Translations under genes and position numbers: made by a program
Source of the DNA: Actinomycetota bacterium
GTDB taxonomy: Bacteria > Actinomycetota > Actinomycetes > Nanopelagicales > Nanopelagicaceae
Direction: 5' to 3'
Length of the DNA stretch: 15,103 nt
Assembly (NCBI GenBank): GCA_009700365.1
Contig: WLME01000014.1
Coordinates: forward strand, 1-15,103
The notes under the pieces: model-generated
Seen by the model: the letters and a program-made list of their open reading frames with translations, nothing else
Database searches by the model: none
What the model was told of the DNA's origin: nothing
Part shown: positions 6,131 to 13,981 of the stretch, piece by piece
Layout of the letters: each line of letters starts with the position of its first letter
Position numbering within the stretch: the first letter of the stretch is position 1

Positions 6131-7438
6131 GTGATTCGTAGCGTTGACCTTCGAGGAAAGAAGCTTGATAAGGCTGGTTATCAAGCCGAGCTTCCGCGCG
6201 CCAAGCTCGATGTTGCACAGGCGATGGCCCTCATTGAACCGATACTGCATCGCGTTCAGCACGGTACTGAGAGAGATCTGATTTCACTGGCTGAAGAATT
6301 TGATGGAATCACACCTGCCTCAATCCGAGTTCCACAATCCGAGCTCGACACTGCACTCGAGCAACTCGATCCTAAAATTCGCGCAGCGCTTGAACTTTCT
6401 GCCGAGAGAATTCGCAAGGTCCATTCCGATCAGATTCGTTCTGATAGTAAAACAGTCGTAGTCGACGGTGGCACAGTTACTGAAAAATGGATTCCAGTAG
6501 ATCGAGTGGGCCTTTACGTTCCAGGTGGACGAGCGGTCTATCCAAGTAGCGTTTTGATGAATGTTATTCCTGCTCAGATTGCAAAAGTGCAGAGCATCGC
6601 CGTTGCATCGCCACCGCAGAAAGAATTTGGAGGATTGCCACATCCGACAATTCTTGCAACTTGTGCACTGCTTGGCATCACCGAGGTGTATGCAGTCGGA
6701 GGGGCACAGGCAATTGCACTCTTTGCATATGGAATGAAAGATCTTTGCCTTAAGTGCGACCTCGTTACTGGTCCGGGCAATATTTATGTGGCTGCTGCAA
6801 AGCGCGCGCTGCGCGGAATTATTGGAATTGATTCTGAAGCCGGCCCCACTGAGATCGCGATTCTTGCTGACGATACGGCGATACCCGCCGACGTTGCTGC
6901 AGATTTAATTAGTCAGGCAGAGCACGATGTGATTGCAGCCGCAGTATTGGTTACTACATCTTCTCAGCTCGCAATTGCGGTCGAAAAGGAAGTAGAGAAA
7001 CGAGTAGCAGCTACTAAGCACTCTGAACGTATTCGTTCTGCTCTGACTGGAATTCAATCTGCAATCGTTCTTGTTGATTCCATAGAACAAGGAATCGATG
7101 TCGTCAATGCATATGCCGCCGAACACCTTGAAATTCAGACAAAGAATGCAGCGCGAGATGCATCCCACATTCGTAACGCAGGTGCTGTATTTATCGGACG
7201 TTTTTCACCTGTATCACTAGGTGATTACTCTGCAGGTTCAAATCACGTTCTTCCTACAGGCGGATGTGCCTGCCACAGCAGCGGCTTATCAGTTCAAACT
7301 TTCTTACGCGGACTTCACTTTATTGAGTACGACCAAAAAGCATTTACCGACATTCTCCAAACTGTCGTAACTCTTGCCAACTCAGAAGATCTTCCTGCAC
7401 ACGGTGAAGCCATGACTGCGCGATTGGAAAATCTATGA
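6131..7438 (+). CDS. hisD: histidinol dehydrogenase
   Basis: HisD catalyses the last two steps of histidine synthesis, histidinol to histidinal to histidine, using NAD and a zinc ion. The protein has 435 residues. Family residues are in place: the VGLYVPGG nucleotide-binding segment, GPGN, zinc ligands Q262 and H265 (SQAEHD), D365 (LGDYSAGSNH) and H424 (PAHGEA), and the catalytic pair E331-H332 (AEHLEI). The GTG start fits the leaderless promoter just upstream and the usual N-terminus. It opens the his-trp operon and overlaps hisC by the ATGA at 7435-7438. Confidence 0.97.
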   Translation: MIRSVDLRGKKLDKAGYQAELPRAKLDVAQAMALIEPILHRVQHGTERDLISLAEEFDGITPASIRVPQSELDTALEQLDPKIRAALELSAERIRKVHSDQIRSDSKTVVVDGGTVTEKWIPVDRVGLYVPGGRAVYPSSVLMNVIPAQIAKVQSIAVASPPQKEFGGLPHPTILATCALLGITEVYAVGGAQAIALFAYGMKDLCLKCDLVTGPGNIYVAAAKRALRGIIGIDSEAGPTEIAILADDTAIPADVAADLISQAEHDVIAAAVLVTTSSQLAIAVEKEVEKRVAATKHSERIRSALTGIQSAIVLVDSIEQGIDVVNAYAAEHLEIQTKNAARDASHIRNAGAVFIGRFSPVSLGDYSAGSNHVLPTGGCACHSSGLSVQTFLRGLHFIEYDQKAFTDILQTVVTLANSEDLPAHGEAMTARLENL

Positions 7439-8523
7439 GCCAGTGGCCGACGTGGCTTCCGCTTCGACAGAATCTCCGCGAACTCTCACCGTACGGCGCT
7501 CCGCAACTTCCTGCAGATGCCGTAATGAATACAAATGAGAATCCGTACCCACCATCGCCGGAACTTGTCAACGCAATTGCAGCTCGAGTAGCTCACGTCG
7601 CTCTCACTCTCAATCGTTACCCCGATCGCGACGCAACGGTATTGAGAACTAAACTTGCAGAGTTCATTAATGGATTATCTGGGACCAATGTCACTTCGAA
7701 GAATCTTTGGGCCGCTAATGGCAGTAACGAAATTATCCAATCTCTCTTTATGGCATTTGGTGGGGGAGCAGCTCTGGGATTCACCCCGTCATATTCAATG
7801 CACCCACTCATTGCGAAAGTAACTCAAGTGCAATGGCTCAACGGCAGTCGACGCGAAGATTTCACACTTGATATTGACTCTGCAATCTCGCAAATACAAC
7901 GCGAAAAGCCGGCGCTTACATTTATTACTACACCTAATAATCCAACAGGTTCCACAGTGACGATTGATGAGATCGAAAAAATCGCTAAATCAACCTCGGG
8001 GTTATTGATTGTTGACGAGGCGTATGCCGAATTTTCTCAGGAGCCATCAGCAGTTACTCTGATTGAGAAGTATCCACATGTCGTTGTTATTAGAACCATG
8101 AGCAAAGCCTTTGCCTTTGCTGGCGTCCGACTCGGTTATCTCATTGCAGATCCGGCAGTAATTGATGCAATGTTCCTTGTTCGTTTGCCGTATCACCTCA
8201 GCGCACTCACTCAAGCTGCTGCCGAGGTCGCATTGGATTTCAAGAGCGAACTTCTTGGCACTGTGGCTCAACTTCGCGCGGCTCGAGATCACGTTGCGGC
8301 GCAGCTCACCGATATGGGACTTATCGTCATTCCAAGTGCTTCAAACTTCTTACTTTTCTCAGGCTTTGAAATGCCTTCGGCTCAGTTATGGCAGGCAATG
8401 CTCGATAGAGGAGTTCTCATCAGAGATGTGGGATTATTAGGTCACTTAAGAGTAACCATTGGCAATGAAGCCGAAAACAGTAAATTTATTTCAACGCTAT
8501 CGGCATGCCTGGGAGAAAAATGA
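7435..8523 (+). CDS. hisC: histidinol-phosphate aminotransferase
   Basis: HisC is a PLP enzyme that transfers an amino group from glutamate to imidazole acetol phosphate. Its 362 residues show the fold-type I features: NENPYPPS near the N-terminus, a glycine-rich AANGSNEI segment, TPNNPTG, DEAYAEF, and the PLP-binding lysine K224 in TMSKAFAFAGVRLGY. The C-terminal VRLG-to-RVTIG segment is normal. The ATG overlaps the hisD stop (ATGA), so translation is coupled. Paralogous aminotransferases exist in Actinobacteria (PhhA- and AroAT-like), but position between hisD and hisB makes HisC by far the best call. Confidence 0.96.
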   Translation: MSQWPTWLPLRQNLRELSPYGAPQLPADAVMNTNENPYPPSPELVNAIAARVAHVALTLNRYPDRDATVLRTKLAEFINGLSGTNVTSKNLWAANGSNEIIQSLFMAFGGGAALGFTPSYSMHPLIAKVTQVQWLNGSRREDFTLDIDSAISQIQREKPALTFITTPNNPTGSTVTIDEIEKIAKSTSGLLIVDEAYAEFSQEPSAVTLIEKYPHVVVIRTMSKAFAFAGVRLGYLIADPAVIDAMFLVRLPYHLSALTQAAAEVALDFKSELLGTVAQLRAARDHVAAQLTDMGLIVIPSASNFLLFSGFEMPSAQLWQAMLDRGVLIRDVGLLGHLRVTIGNEAENSKFISTLSACLGEK

Positions 8524-9107
8524 GCAGAACATCACGAGTCGAACGCACAACGAAGGAATCTAGTGTTCTAGTCGAACTCAATCTCGACGGAACTGGTGAA
8601 ATCTCTGTCGACACCGGAGTTCCATTCTTTGATCACATGCTCAGCCAACTCGGAAAGCACTCAGGTTTTAATCTCACCGTGAAAACAACCGGTGACGTTG
8701 ATGTCGATTCTCATCACACTGTTGAAGATACATCTCTCGCATTTGGGCAGGCTCTACGTGAAGCGCTCGGTGACAAAGCCGGAATTCGCCGTTTTGGAGA
8801 TGCAATGGTTCCACTCGATGAAGTTCTTGTGCAGGCCGCAGTGGATCTTTCAGGTCGCCCTTACCTCGTTCATCGCCAGCCCGAGATTGTCGAACTCATC
8901 GGCACTTTTGATACAACTCTCGGCAAGCACATCTGGGAATCCATTGTTGCTGAAGCACGCATTGCTCTCCATATTCGCGTACTTGAAGGTCGCAATGCAC
9001 ATCACGTATACGAGGCACAGTTTAAAGCTGTCGCGCGTGCACTTCGCGATGCAGTTGCACTTGATGCCCGCGTTGCTGGGATCCCTTCAACTAAGGGCTC
9101 TCTCTAA
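8520..9107 (+). CDS. hisB: imidazoleglycerol-phosphate dehydratase
   Basis: HisB dehydrates imidazole glycerol phosphate to imidazole acetol phosphate with a di-manganese site. This is the monofunctional form, 195 residues, without a phosphatase domain. Metal-site motifs are clear: FFDHMLSQLGKHSG at 36-49, DSHHTVED at 63-70 and GRNAHHVYEAQFK at 157-169. An in-frame ATG exists five codons upstream at 8505. The ATG at 8520 is preferred because it overlaps the hisC stop as ATGA, has GGGAG four bases before it, and gives the normal N-terminus ending in the RVERTTKE segment. Confidence 0.97.
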   Translation: MSRTSRVERTTKESSVLVELNLDGTGEISVDTGVPFFDHMLSQLGKHSGFNLTVKTTGDVDVDSHHTVEDTSLAFGQALREALGDKAGIRRFGDAMVPLDEVLVQAAVDLSGRPYLVHRQPEIVELIGTFDTTLGKHIWESIVAEARIALHIRVLEGRNAHHVYEAQFKAVARALRDAVALDARVAGIPSTKGSL

Positions 9108-9112
9108 CTTTC

Positions 9113-9706
9113 GTGATTGCAATTCTAGATTACGGTTCGGGAAATCTGCGTTCAGCACAGAGAGCTTTTGAGACTTCCGGTCAAGAAGTACTGATTACTT
9201 CAGATTATGAGGTTGCACTCAACTCAGATGGATTAGTCGTTCCAGGTGTCGGTGCATTTGCAGCTTGCATGCAAGGTCTTTCTGCAATCCGTGGTGACCA
9301 GCTGGTGCGAGAGCGAGTAACTTTGAAGCGACCAACACTTGGTATTTGTGTTGGCATGCAGATTCTCTTTTCGCGCGGCGTCGAATATGGAAGCCATGTC
9401 GGCGTAGGCGTATGGGATGCAACTGTTGAAAAACTAGAAGCTCCCATATTGCCACATATGGGTTGGAATACGGTTGCAGCAGGAACAGGTAGTTCTCTCT
9501 TCAAAGGTGTAGAAAAAGAATCCTTCTACTTCGTTCACTCTTATGCCGTTAAAGAGAAAGTGGGAGCGATTCCAACGATGGCTCATCATGGTGAAGATTT
9601 TCTTGCAGCAGTTGAAGATGGAATCATTGCAGCGACGCAATTTCACCCTGAAAAATCTGGGGATGCAGGATTGCACCTAATTAAGAATTGGACGGATTCG
9701 ATATGA
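9113..9706 (+). CDS. hisH: imidazole glycerol phosphate synthase, glutaminase subunit
   Basis: HisH is the class I glutamine amidotransferase subunit that supplies ammonia to HisF. Its 197 residues show the catalytic triad: C79 (LGICVGMQ), H178 and E180 (QFHPEKSG). The N-terminal DYGSGNLRS motif and the PHMGWN segment are typical. It starts with GTG five bases after hisB. No Shine-Dalgarno sequence is seen, so it probably depends on ribosomes leaving hisB. Its partner hisF is two genes downstream, separated by priA, as in other Actinobacteria. Confidence 0.96.
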   Translation: MIAILDYGSGNLRSAQRAFETSGQEVLITSDYEVALNSDGLVVPGVGAFAACMQGLSAIRGDQLVRERVTLKRPTLGICVGMQILFSRGVEYGSHVGVGVWDATVEKLEAPILPHMGWNTVAAGTGSSLFKGVEKESFYFVHSYAVKEKVGAIPTMAHHGEDFLAAVEDGIIAATQFHPEKSGDAGLHLIKNWTDSI

Positions 9707-10428
9707 GCTACCTCGAATTGCTACCTGCTGTTGATGTCAAAGATGGTCGCGCTGTTCGTCTCGTGCAAGGTGAACTCGATGCCGAGACTGCATATGGCAA
9801 TCCCTTAGACGTTGCGCTCGAATTTCAAGCTGCTGGTGCCGAATGGCTTCACCTGGTCGATCTTGATGCAGCTTTCGGTCGCGGCGAAAATAGCGCACTC
9901 CTGGCCGAAGTTGTTGGCAAGCTCGATATCAAAGTAGAACTCTCAGGTGGAATTCGCGATGATGAATCGCTGCGACGTGCACTTGCTACTGGATGCGTAC
10001 GTGTCAATCTCGGTACTGCGGCTCTAGAAAATCCTGAATGGACTGCACGCGTTATCGCCGAGCATGGCGATCGTATTGCAGTAGGACTTGATGTACGCGG
10101 ACATGTTCTTGCAGCGCGCGGCTGGACCAAAGAAGGTGGAGACCTCTTTGAAACTATCGAAAGACTAGAACGCGATGGATGCGCTCGTTATGTTGTTACC
10201 GATGTGACGAAAGATGGAACTCTCAAAGGCCCCAACCTCGAACTCTTGCAAGAAGTATGTGCAGTAACTAAGAAACCAGTAGTTGCATCAGGCGGAATTT
10301 CTTCACTCGATGATATCGCTGCTCTCTCATCTCTCAATGGAATAGGTGTTGAAGGTGCAATCGTTGGGAAGGCTCTCTATGCGGGGGCATTCACGCTTCA
10401 AGAAGCTCTGGAACTTACTCGCCGATGA
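9703..10428 (+). CDS. priA: PriA: bifunctional ProFAR / phosphoribosylanthranilate isomerase
   Basis: This is a 241-residue (beta-alpha)8 barrel of the HisA family. In Actinobacteria the HisA slot is held by PriA, which acts in histidine synthesis (ProFAR isomerase) and in tryptophan synthesis (the TrpF reaction). Catalytic D11 (LPAVDV), R19, R139 with W141 (ARGW) and D171 (TKDGTLKGPN) match, with small offsets, the residues described for mycobacterial PriA. No trpF lies among the trp genes here, which fits a dual role. The start is the ATG at 9703, overlapping the hisH stop; an in-frame ATG at 9688 lies inside hisH and is less likely. Dual activity is inferred from family and context. Confidence 0.93.
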   Translation: MSYLELLPAVDVKDGRAVRLVQGELDAETAYGNPLDVALEFQAAGAEWLHLVDLDAAFGRGENSALLAEVVGKLDIKVELSGGIRDDESLRRALATGCVRVNLGTAALENPEWTARVIAEHGDRIAVGLDVRGHVLAARGWTKEGGDLFETIERLERDGCARYVVTDVTKDGTLKGPNLELLQEVCAVTKKPVVASGGISSLDDIAALSSLNGIGVEGAIVGKALYAGAFTLQEALELTRR

Positions 10429-11198
10429 GTCTCTCTGTTCGCATCATTCCCTGCCTCGATGTCACAGATGGCCGTGTAGTAAAAGGCGTCAACTTCACAG
10501 ACTTAGTTGATGCTGGTGATCCAGTTGAGATGGCATCGCTCTACGGCCTTGAGGGCGCTGACGAACTTACCTTTCTCGATATTTCTGCCAGCGTTGCAGG
10601 CCGTGAAACAACTCTCGATGTAGTTCGTAAGACTGCAGAACAAGTATTTATTCCGCTCACCGTTGGAGGTGGAATACGTACAGTCGAAGATGTCGATAGA
10701 TTACTTCGCGCAGGTGCAGATAAGGTCTCGATCAATACTGCAGCACTTTCTCGCCCTGAACTCATCGCTGAAATTGCGGATCGATTTGGTTCTCAAGTAC
10801 TCGTACTTTCAGTTGATGCTCGTCGTGCTCGCACGGATTCAGGATTCGAAGTCACCACTCATGGTGGTCGTGAATCAGCGTGTGTCGATGCACTTGCTTG
10901 GGTCGAAAAAGCGTGTGCTCTTGGCGTTGGTGAGATTCTCCTTAACTCGATGGATGCCGATGGAACTCGTGCTGGCTATGACATTGGAATGATTACCGCA
11001 GTACGTGCAGTTTCAAAGGTACCTCTCATCGCAAGTGGAGGAGCCGGAACCCTCGAAGATTTTGCTTCAGCTCTTGATGCTGGGGCCAATGCCCTGCTTG
11101 CTGCAAGCGTCTTCCACTTCGGCATTCACCGTATAGGTGATGTGAAGAAGTACCTTGCAGGCCACAACTATTCAGTGCGCAACGTACATACGGTCTAA
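10425..11198 (+). CDS. hisF: imidazole glycerol phosphate synthase, cyclase subunit
   Basis: HisF closes the imidazole ring, using ammonia delivered by HisH, to give imidazole glycerol phosphate and AICAR. It is a 257-residue (beta-alpha)8 barrel. Catalytic aspartates are D12 (IIPCLDV) and D131 (LSVDARR). Phosphate-binding loops are visible at TVGGGIRT, NSMDADGT and ASGGAG. The start overlaps the priA stop as ATGA. The stop is followed by 14 bases before hisI. Confidence 0.97.
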   Translation: MSLSVRIIPCLDVTDGRVVKGVNFTDLVDAGDPVEMASLYGLEGADELTFLDISASVAGRETTLDVVRKTAEQVFIPLTVGGGIRTVEDVDRLLRAGADKVSINTAALSRPELIAEIADRFGSQVLVLSVDARRARTDSGFEVTTHGGRESACVDALAWVEKACALGVGEILLNSMDADGTRAGYDIGMITAVRAVSKVPLIASGGAGTLEDFASALDAGANALLAASVFHFGIHRIGDVKKYLAGHNYSVRNVHTV

Positions 11199-11212
11199 GG
11201 CAGAATACGCAT

Positions 11213-11557
11213 ATGAGCAAAGAGTTGAGTCCAGAGATTTCTGCGCTCCTCAAAGATCCTGCAGCGCTGATCCCAGCAATTGCTCAAGACGTGCACTCTG
11301 GCGAAGTTCTCATGCTTGCCTATGTCAATGCGGAATCTCTAGCTGCAACTCTTGCTACCGGCAGAGCGACTTATTGGTCACGTAGTCGAAATGAACTTTG
11401 GGAAAAGGGCGCCACATCGGGCCATACTCAACTCGTTCATTCCATCTCGATAGATTGCGATGGAGATGCACTTCTTATCAAAGTTGAACAAAGTGGAGCG
11501 GCTTGCCACACAGGGGACCTCACCTGCTTCCATAGAAACATTGAGATTAACGGATGA
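11213..11557 (+). CDS. hisI: phosphoribosyl-AMP cyclohydrolase
   Basis: HisI hydrolyses the adenine ring of phosphoribosyl-AMP, the third step of histidine synthesis. The 114-residue protein is monofunctional: the pyrophosphatase (HisE) domain found in bifunctional HisIE is absent. Motifs are YWSRSRNELWEKGATSG, the metal site DCDGDAL with C82, and the further cysteines C98 (AACHTG) and C105 (LTCFHR). It ends in ATGA, shared with trpE, which joins the his and trp genes. hisE and hisG must lie elsewhere. Confidence 0.96.
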   Translation: MSKELSPEISALLKDPAALIPAIAQDVHSGEVLMLAYVNAESLAATLATGRATYWSRSRNELWEKGATSGHTQLVHSISIDCDGDALLIKVEQSGAACHTGDLTCFHRNIEING

Positions 11558-13038
11558 AGCTCGAAGAATTCCGCGAGTACGCCAAGGACAACAATGTCAT
11601 CCCTGTGTATCGAAAACTCTTAGGTGACGGAGAAACTCCACTTAATATCTATAAGAAGTTAGCTAAAAATCTTCCCGGAACTTTTCTTCTGGAATCTGCC
11701 GAGCACGGTGGAGTCTGGTCGCGCTATTCGTTTATTGGCGTGCACAGCCAAACAACGTTAACTGAGAAAGATGGAGTAGCCGTTTGGCTCGGAAAACCAC
11801 CGGCTGGAGTTCCGCAAGGAATGAATCCGCTCGAAGCGCTTCGTAAGACTGTTGCACATCTGAAATCACCGAAAGTTGACGGCTTGCCAACCCTTACCGG
11901 TGGACTTGTTGGCTACATGGGTTACGACGCAGTTCGTCGCCTCGAAAAAATTTCGAACCTCGCCACAAAAGATATTGATCTACCTGAGATCGCATTTATG
12001 TTGACAAGTGATCTTGCCGTAATGGATCACAGCGAAGGGACCATCACTCTCATTGCCAATGCCATCAATTGGGATGGATCAGATGAACGTATCGATGAGT
12101 CATATGCAGATGCGGTCTCCCGTCTCGATCGCATGCAAGCAGAACTGCTTGCACCTCTGGCTGGTGATGTCTCTCAGATTCCAGCGAAGACCAAGCCACA
12201 GTTCGATCGCAATATGAGCGCAGATGAATTTATGGCAAAAGTAGAGATTGCAAAAGAAGAAATTCGCGCCGGTGAAGCATTCCAAATAGTTCTCTCGCAA
12301 CGTTTTTCTATGCCTTGTGATGCCGATGCCCTTGATGTTTATCGCATGCTTCGTCTTAATAATCCAAGCCCATATATGTACCTCTTTAGATTTGAAGATG
12401 GAATCGAGGTAGTGGGATCAAGCCCTGAGGCTCTCGTTAAAGTAACCGGAACGGAAGTCATGGTGCACCCCATCGCAGGGACTCGACGTCGTTCCGCATC
12501 TGTAGAAGAAGATATTCGACTTGGTGAAGAGCTTTTAGCTGATCCAAAAGAACGTGCAGAACATCTGATGTTGGTTGATTTAGGAAGAAATGATCTTGGT
12601 CGAGTATGCGCACCAGGAACCGTAGAAGTAATCGATTTCATGCATATCGAACGCTATTCACATGTAATGCATATAGTTTCTACAGTTATTGGAAAGTTAA
12701 GTCCTACCAAGACTCCGATTGATGCCCTTTTCTCAGTTTTCCCAGCCGGCACTTTGTCGGGCGCTCCAAAGCCAAGGGCTATGGAAATTATTGAAAGTCT
12801 CGAGCCAACTCGCCGTGGTCTCTATGGTGGTGCTATTGGCTACTTCGACTTCACCGGAAATATTGATGCGTGCATTGCAATTCGGACTGCCCTTCTTCAT
12901 AAAGGATTGGCATTTGTTCAAGCAGGAGCTGGGCTTGTTGCAGATTCTGATCCAGCTTCTGAAAACGAGGAGACTCTTAATAAAGCTGCGGCAGTTCTGG
13001 GCGCAATCCATGCAGCGAATGAACTGAAGAGAAACTGA
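11554..13038 (+). CDS. trpE: anthranilate synthase component I
   Basis: TrpE converts chorismate to anthranilate with ammonia from TrpG. The 494-residue protein has the N-terminal regulatory lobe with LLES at 45-48, the element that binds feedback-inhibiting tryptophan in known TrpE, and NPSPYM at 270-275. The chorismate-binding core shows SSPEALV, H305 in HPIAGTRRR, HLMLVDLGRND, FPAGTLSGAPK and QAGAGLVADSDP. PABA synthase (PabB) is a relative, but the LLES element and placement in trp order support TrpE. trpG is not adjacent, as in many Actinobacteria. The start overlaps hisI by ATGA; the stop overlaps the next small gene by TGATG. Confidence 0.96.
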   Translation: MKLEEFREYAKDNNVIPVYRKLLGDGETPLNIYKKLAKNLPGTFLLESAEHGGVWSRYSFIGVHSQTTLTEKDGVAVWLGKPPAGVPQGMNPLEALRKTVAHLKSPKVDGLPTLTGGLVGYMGYDAVRRLEKISNLATKDIDLPEIAFMLTSDLAVMDHSEGTITLIANAINWDGSDERIDESYADAVSRLDRMQAELLAPLAGDVSQIPAKTKPQFDRNMSADEFMAKVEIAKEEIRAGEAFQIVLSQRFSMPCDADALDVYRMLRLNNPSPYMYLFRFEDGIEVVGSSPEALVKVTGTEVMVHPIAGTRRRSASVEEDIRLGEELLADPKERAEHLMLVDLGRNDLGRVCAPGTVEVIDFMHIERYSHVMHIVSTVIGKLSPTKTPIDALFSVFPAGTLSGAPKPRAMEIIESLEPTRRGLYGGAIGYFDFTGNIDACIAIRTALLHKGLAFVQAGAGLVADSDPASENEETLNKAAAVLGAIHAANELKRN

Positions 13039-13202
13039 TGTTTAAACTACTTTTCTCACTCTTGCTTATTTCCGTCCTGGCAATTTCCATCAGTCGTCGA
13101 GTTCGGCTCGCATCTCGCTACGAACGCGCGCCTAGAAAATTGAATCCCTGGAGTTCACTCGATAAGGGCATTGATCCAACAGATCCAGAGAGCCACTCAT
13201 GA
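13038..13202 (+). CDS. small single-pass membrane protein between trpE and trpC
   Basis: This 54-residue frame starts at the ATG overlapping the trpE stop (TGATG, 13036-13040) and ends in the ATGA shared with trpC (13199-13202), so it is coupled at both ends. Residues 2-18 are one hydrophobic segment (FKLLFSLLLISVLAISI). A basic stretch follows (RRVRLASRYERAPRK), then a short polar tail with NPWSSLDKGIDPTDPES. By the positive-inside rule the tail should be cytoplasmic. Many Actinobacteria carry a longer Trp-operon membrane protein (TIGR02234 type) and a small protein in this slot. This one could be a reduced counterpart, but no motif proves it. Function is unknown. The coupling and the position make it very likely a real gene. 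Confidence 0.78.
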   Translation: MFKLLFSLLLISVLAISISRRVRLASRYERAPRKLNPWSSLDKGIDPTDPESHS

Positions 13203-13972
13203 GCGTCCTAGATTCCATCATCGAAGGTGTTCGTGAAGATTTGGCAGCACGCCGCCTTCCGCTTGCTCAGATTCATCAACGTATCGAAGCCATCGCGCCG
13301 CCACTTGATGCCCACGCATTCCTCACTCGCGACGAGATGAATGTGATTGCTGAAGTCAAGCGTTCTTCTCCGAGCAAGGGTGCACTTGCACCAATCAGTG
13401 ACCCCGCTTCGCTTGCTGAGCAATACCAAGAAGCAGGCGCTTGCGCTGTGAGTGTATTAACTGAACGCCGACGTTTCGGTGGCTCTCTCGAAGATCTTGA
13501 TGCTGTCCGTAAGCGAGTCGAAATTCCTGTGTTGCGGAAAGATTTTATGGTTGACGAATATCAATTCCTCGAGGCACGAGCACATGGCGCAGATATTGTT
13601 CTTCTCATTGTCGCCGCACTTTCCAAGAGCCAGCTCAATGATTATTACGACCTTGCTACTGAATTAGGGATGGCCTCACTTATAGAGGTGCATACAGCGC
13701 ACGAACTTGAGAGTGCGATGAATATCAACCCGCGAATAATCGGCATCAACTCTCGCAATTTAAAGACTCTTGATGTTGATAGTCACGCCTTTGCAGAGTT
13801 AATTCCACAGATTCCCGCCGATGTGATTCGAGTCGCTGAATCGGGAATATCTACTCGTGCCGATGTCGAATTCGCTCAGAATGCAGGAGCCACTGCGATT
13901 TTGGTGGGTGAGGCTCTGGTCAAGTCTGGTGATCCAATTTCTGCCATGCAGGAACTACTAGGTCGCAGGTAG
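13199..13972 (+). CDS. trpC: indole-3-glycerol phosphate synthase
   Basis: TrpC closes the indole ring from the product of the TrpF/PriA step. It is a 257-residue (beta-alpha)8 barrel, monofunctional and without a fused TrpF domain. Catalytic motifs: E52 and K54 in IAEVKRSSPSKG, K114 in VLRKDFMVDEYQ, E163 in LIEVHT, GINSRNL, and ESGI near the C-terminus. The start overlaps the upstream small gene by ATGA. The next start follows 9 bases after its stop. The order trpE-small gene-trpC-trpB is the actinobacterial pattern. Confidence 0.97.
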   Translation: MSVLDSIIEGVREDLAARRLPLAQIHQRIEAIAPPLDAHAFLTRDEMNVIAEVKRSSPSKGALAPISDPASLAEQYQEAGACAVSVLTERRRFGGSLEDLDAVRKRVEIPVLRKDFMVDEYQFLEARAHGADIVLLIVAALSKSQLNDYYDLATELGMASLIEVHTAHELESAMNINPRIIGINSRNLKTLDVDSHAFAELIPQIPADVIRVAESGISTRADVEFAQNAGATAILVGEALVKSGDPISAMQELLGRR

Positions 13973-13981
13973 TCTTTCGCC

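Noticed and set aside
8505..8519. Upstream ATG for hisB
   Set aside because: The ATG at 8520 has a better Shine-Dalgarno spacing and the ATGA overlap seen at other junctions of the operon.
9105..9110. TAACTT as a -10 element for hisH
   Set aside because: It ends two bases before the GTG, so transcription would start inside the gene; translational coupling to hisB explains the lack of a ribosome site better.
8692..9171. 159-codon open frame in another frame across hisB
   Set aside because: hisB is unambiguous there; the second protein has no recognisable motif and would need to overlap both hisB and hisH.
9688..9702. Upstream ATG for priA within hisH
   Set aside because: The ATG at 9703 overlaps the hisH stop and gives the normal PriA N-terminus with D11.
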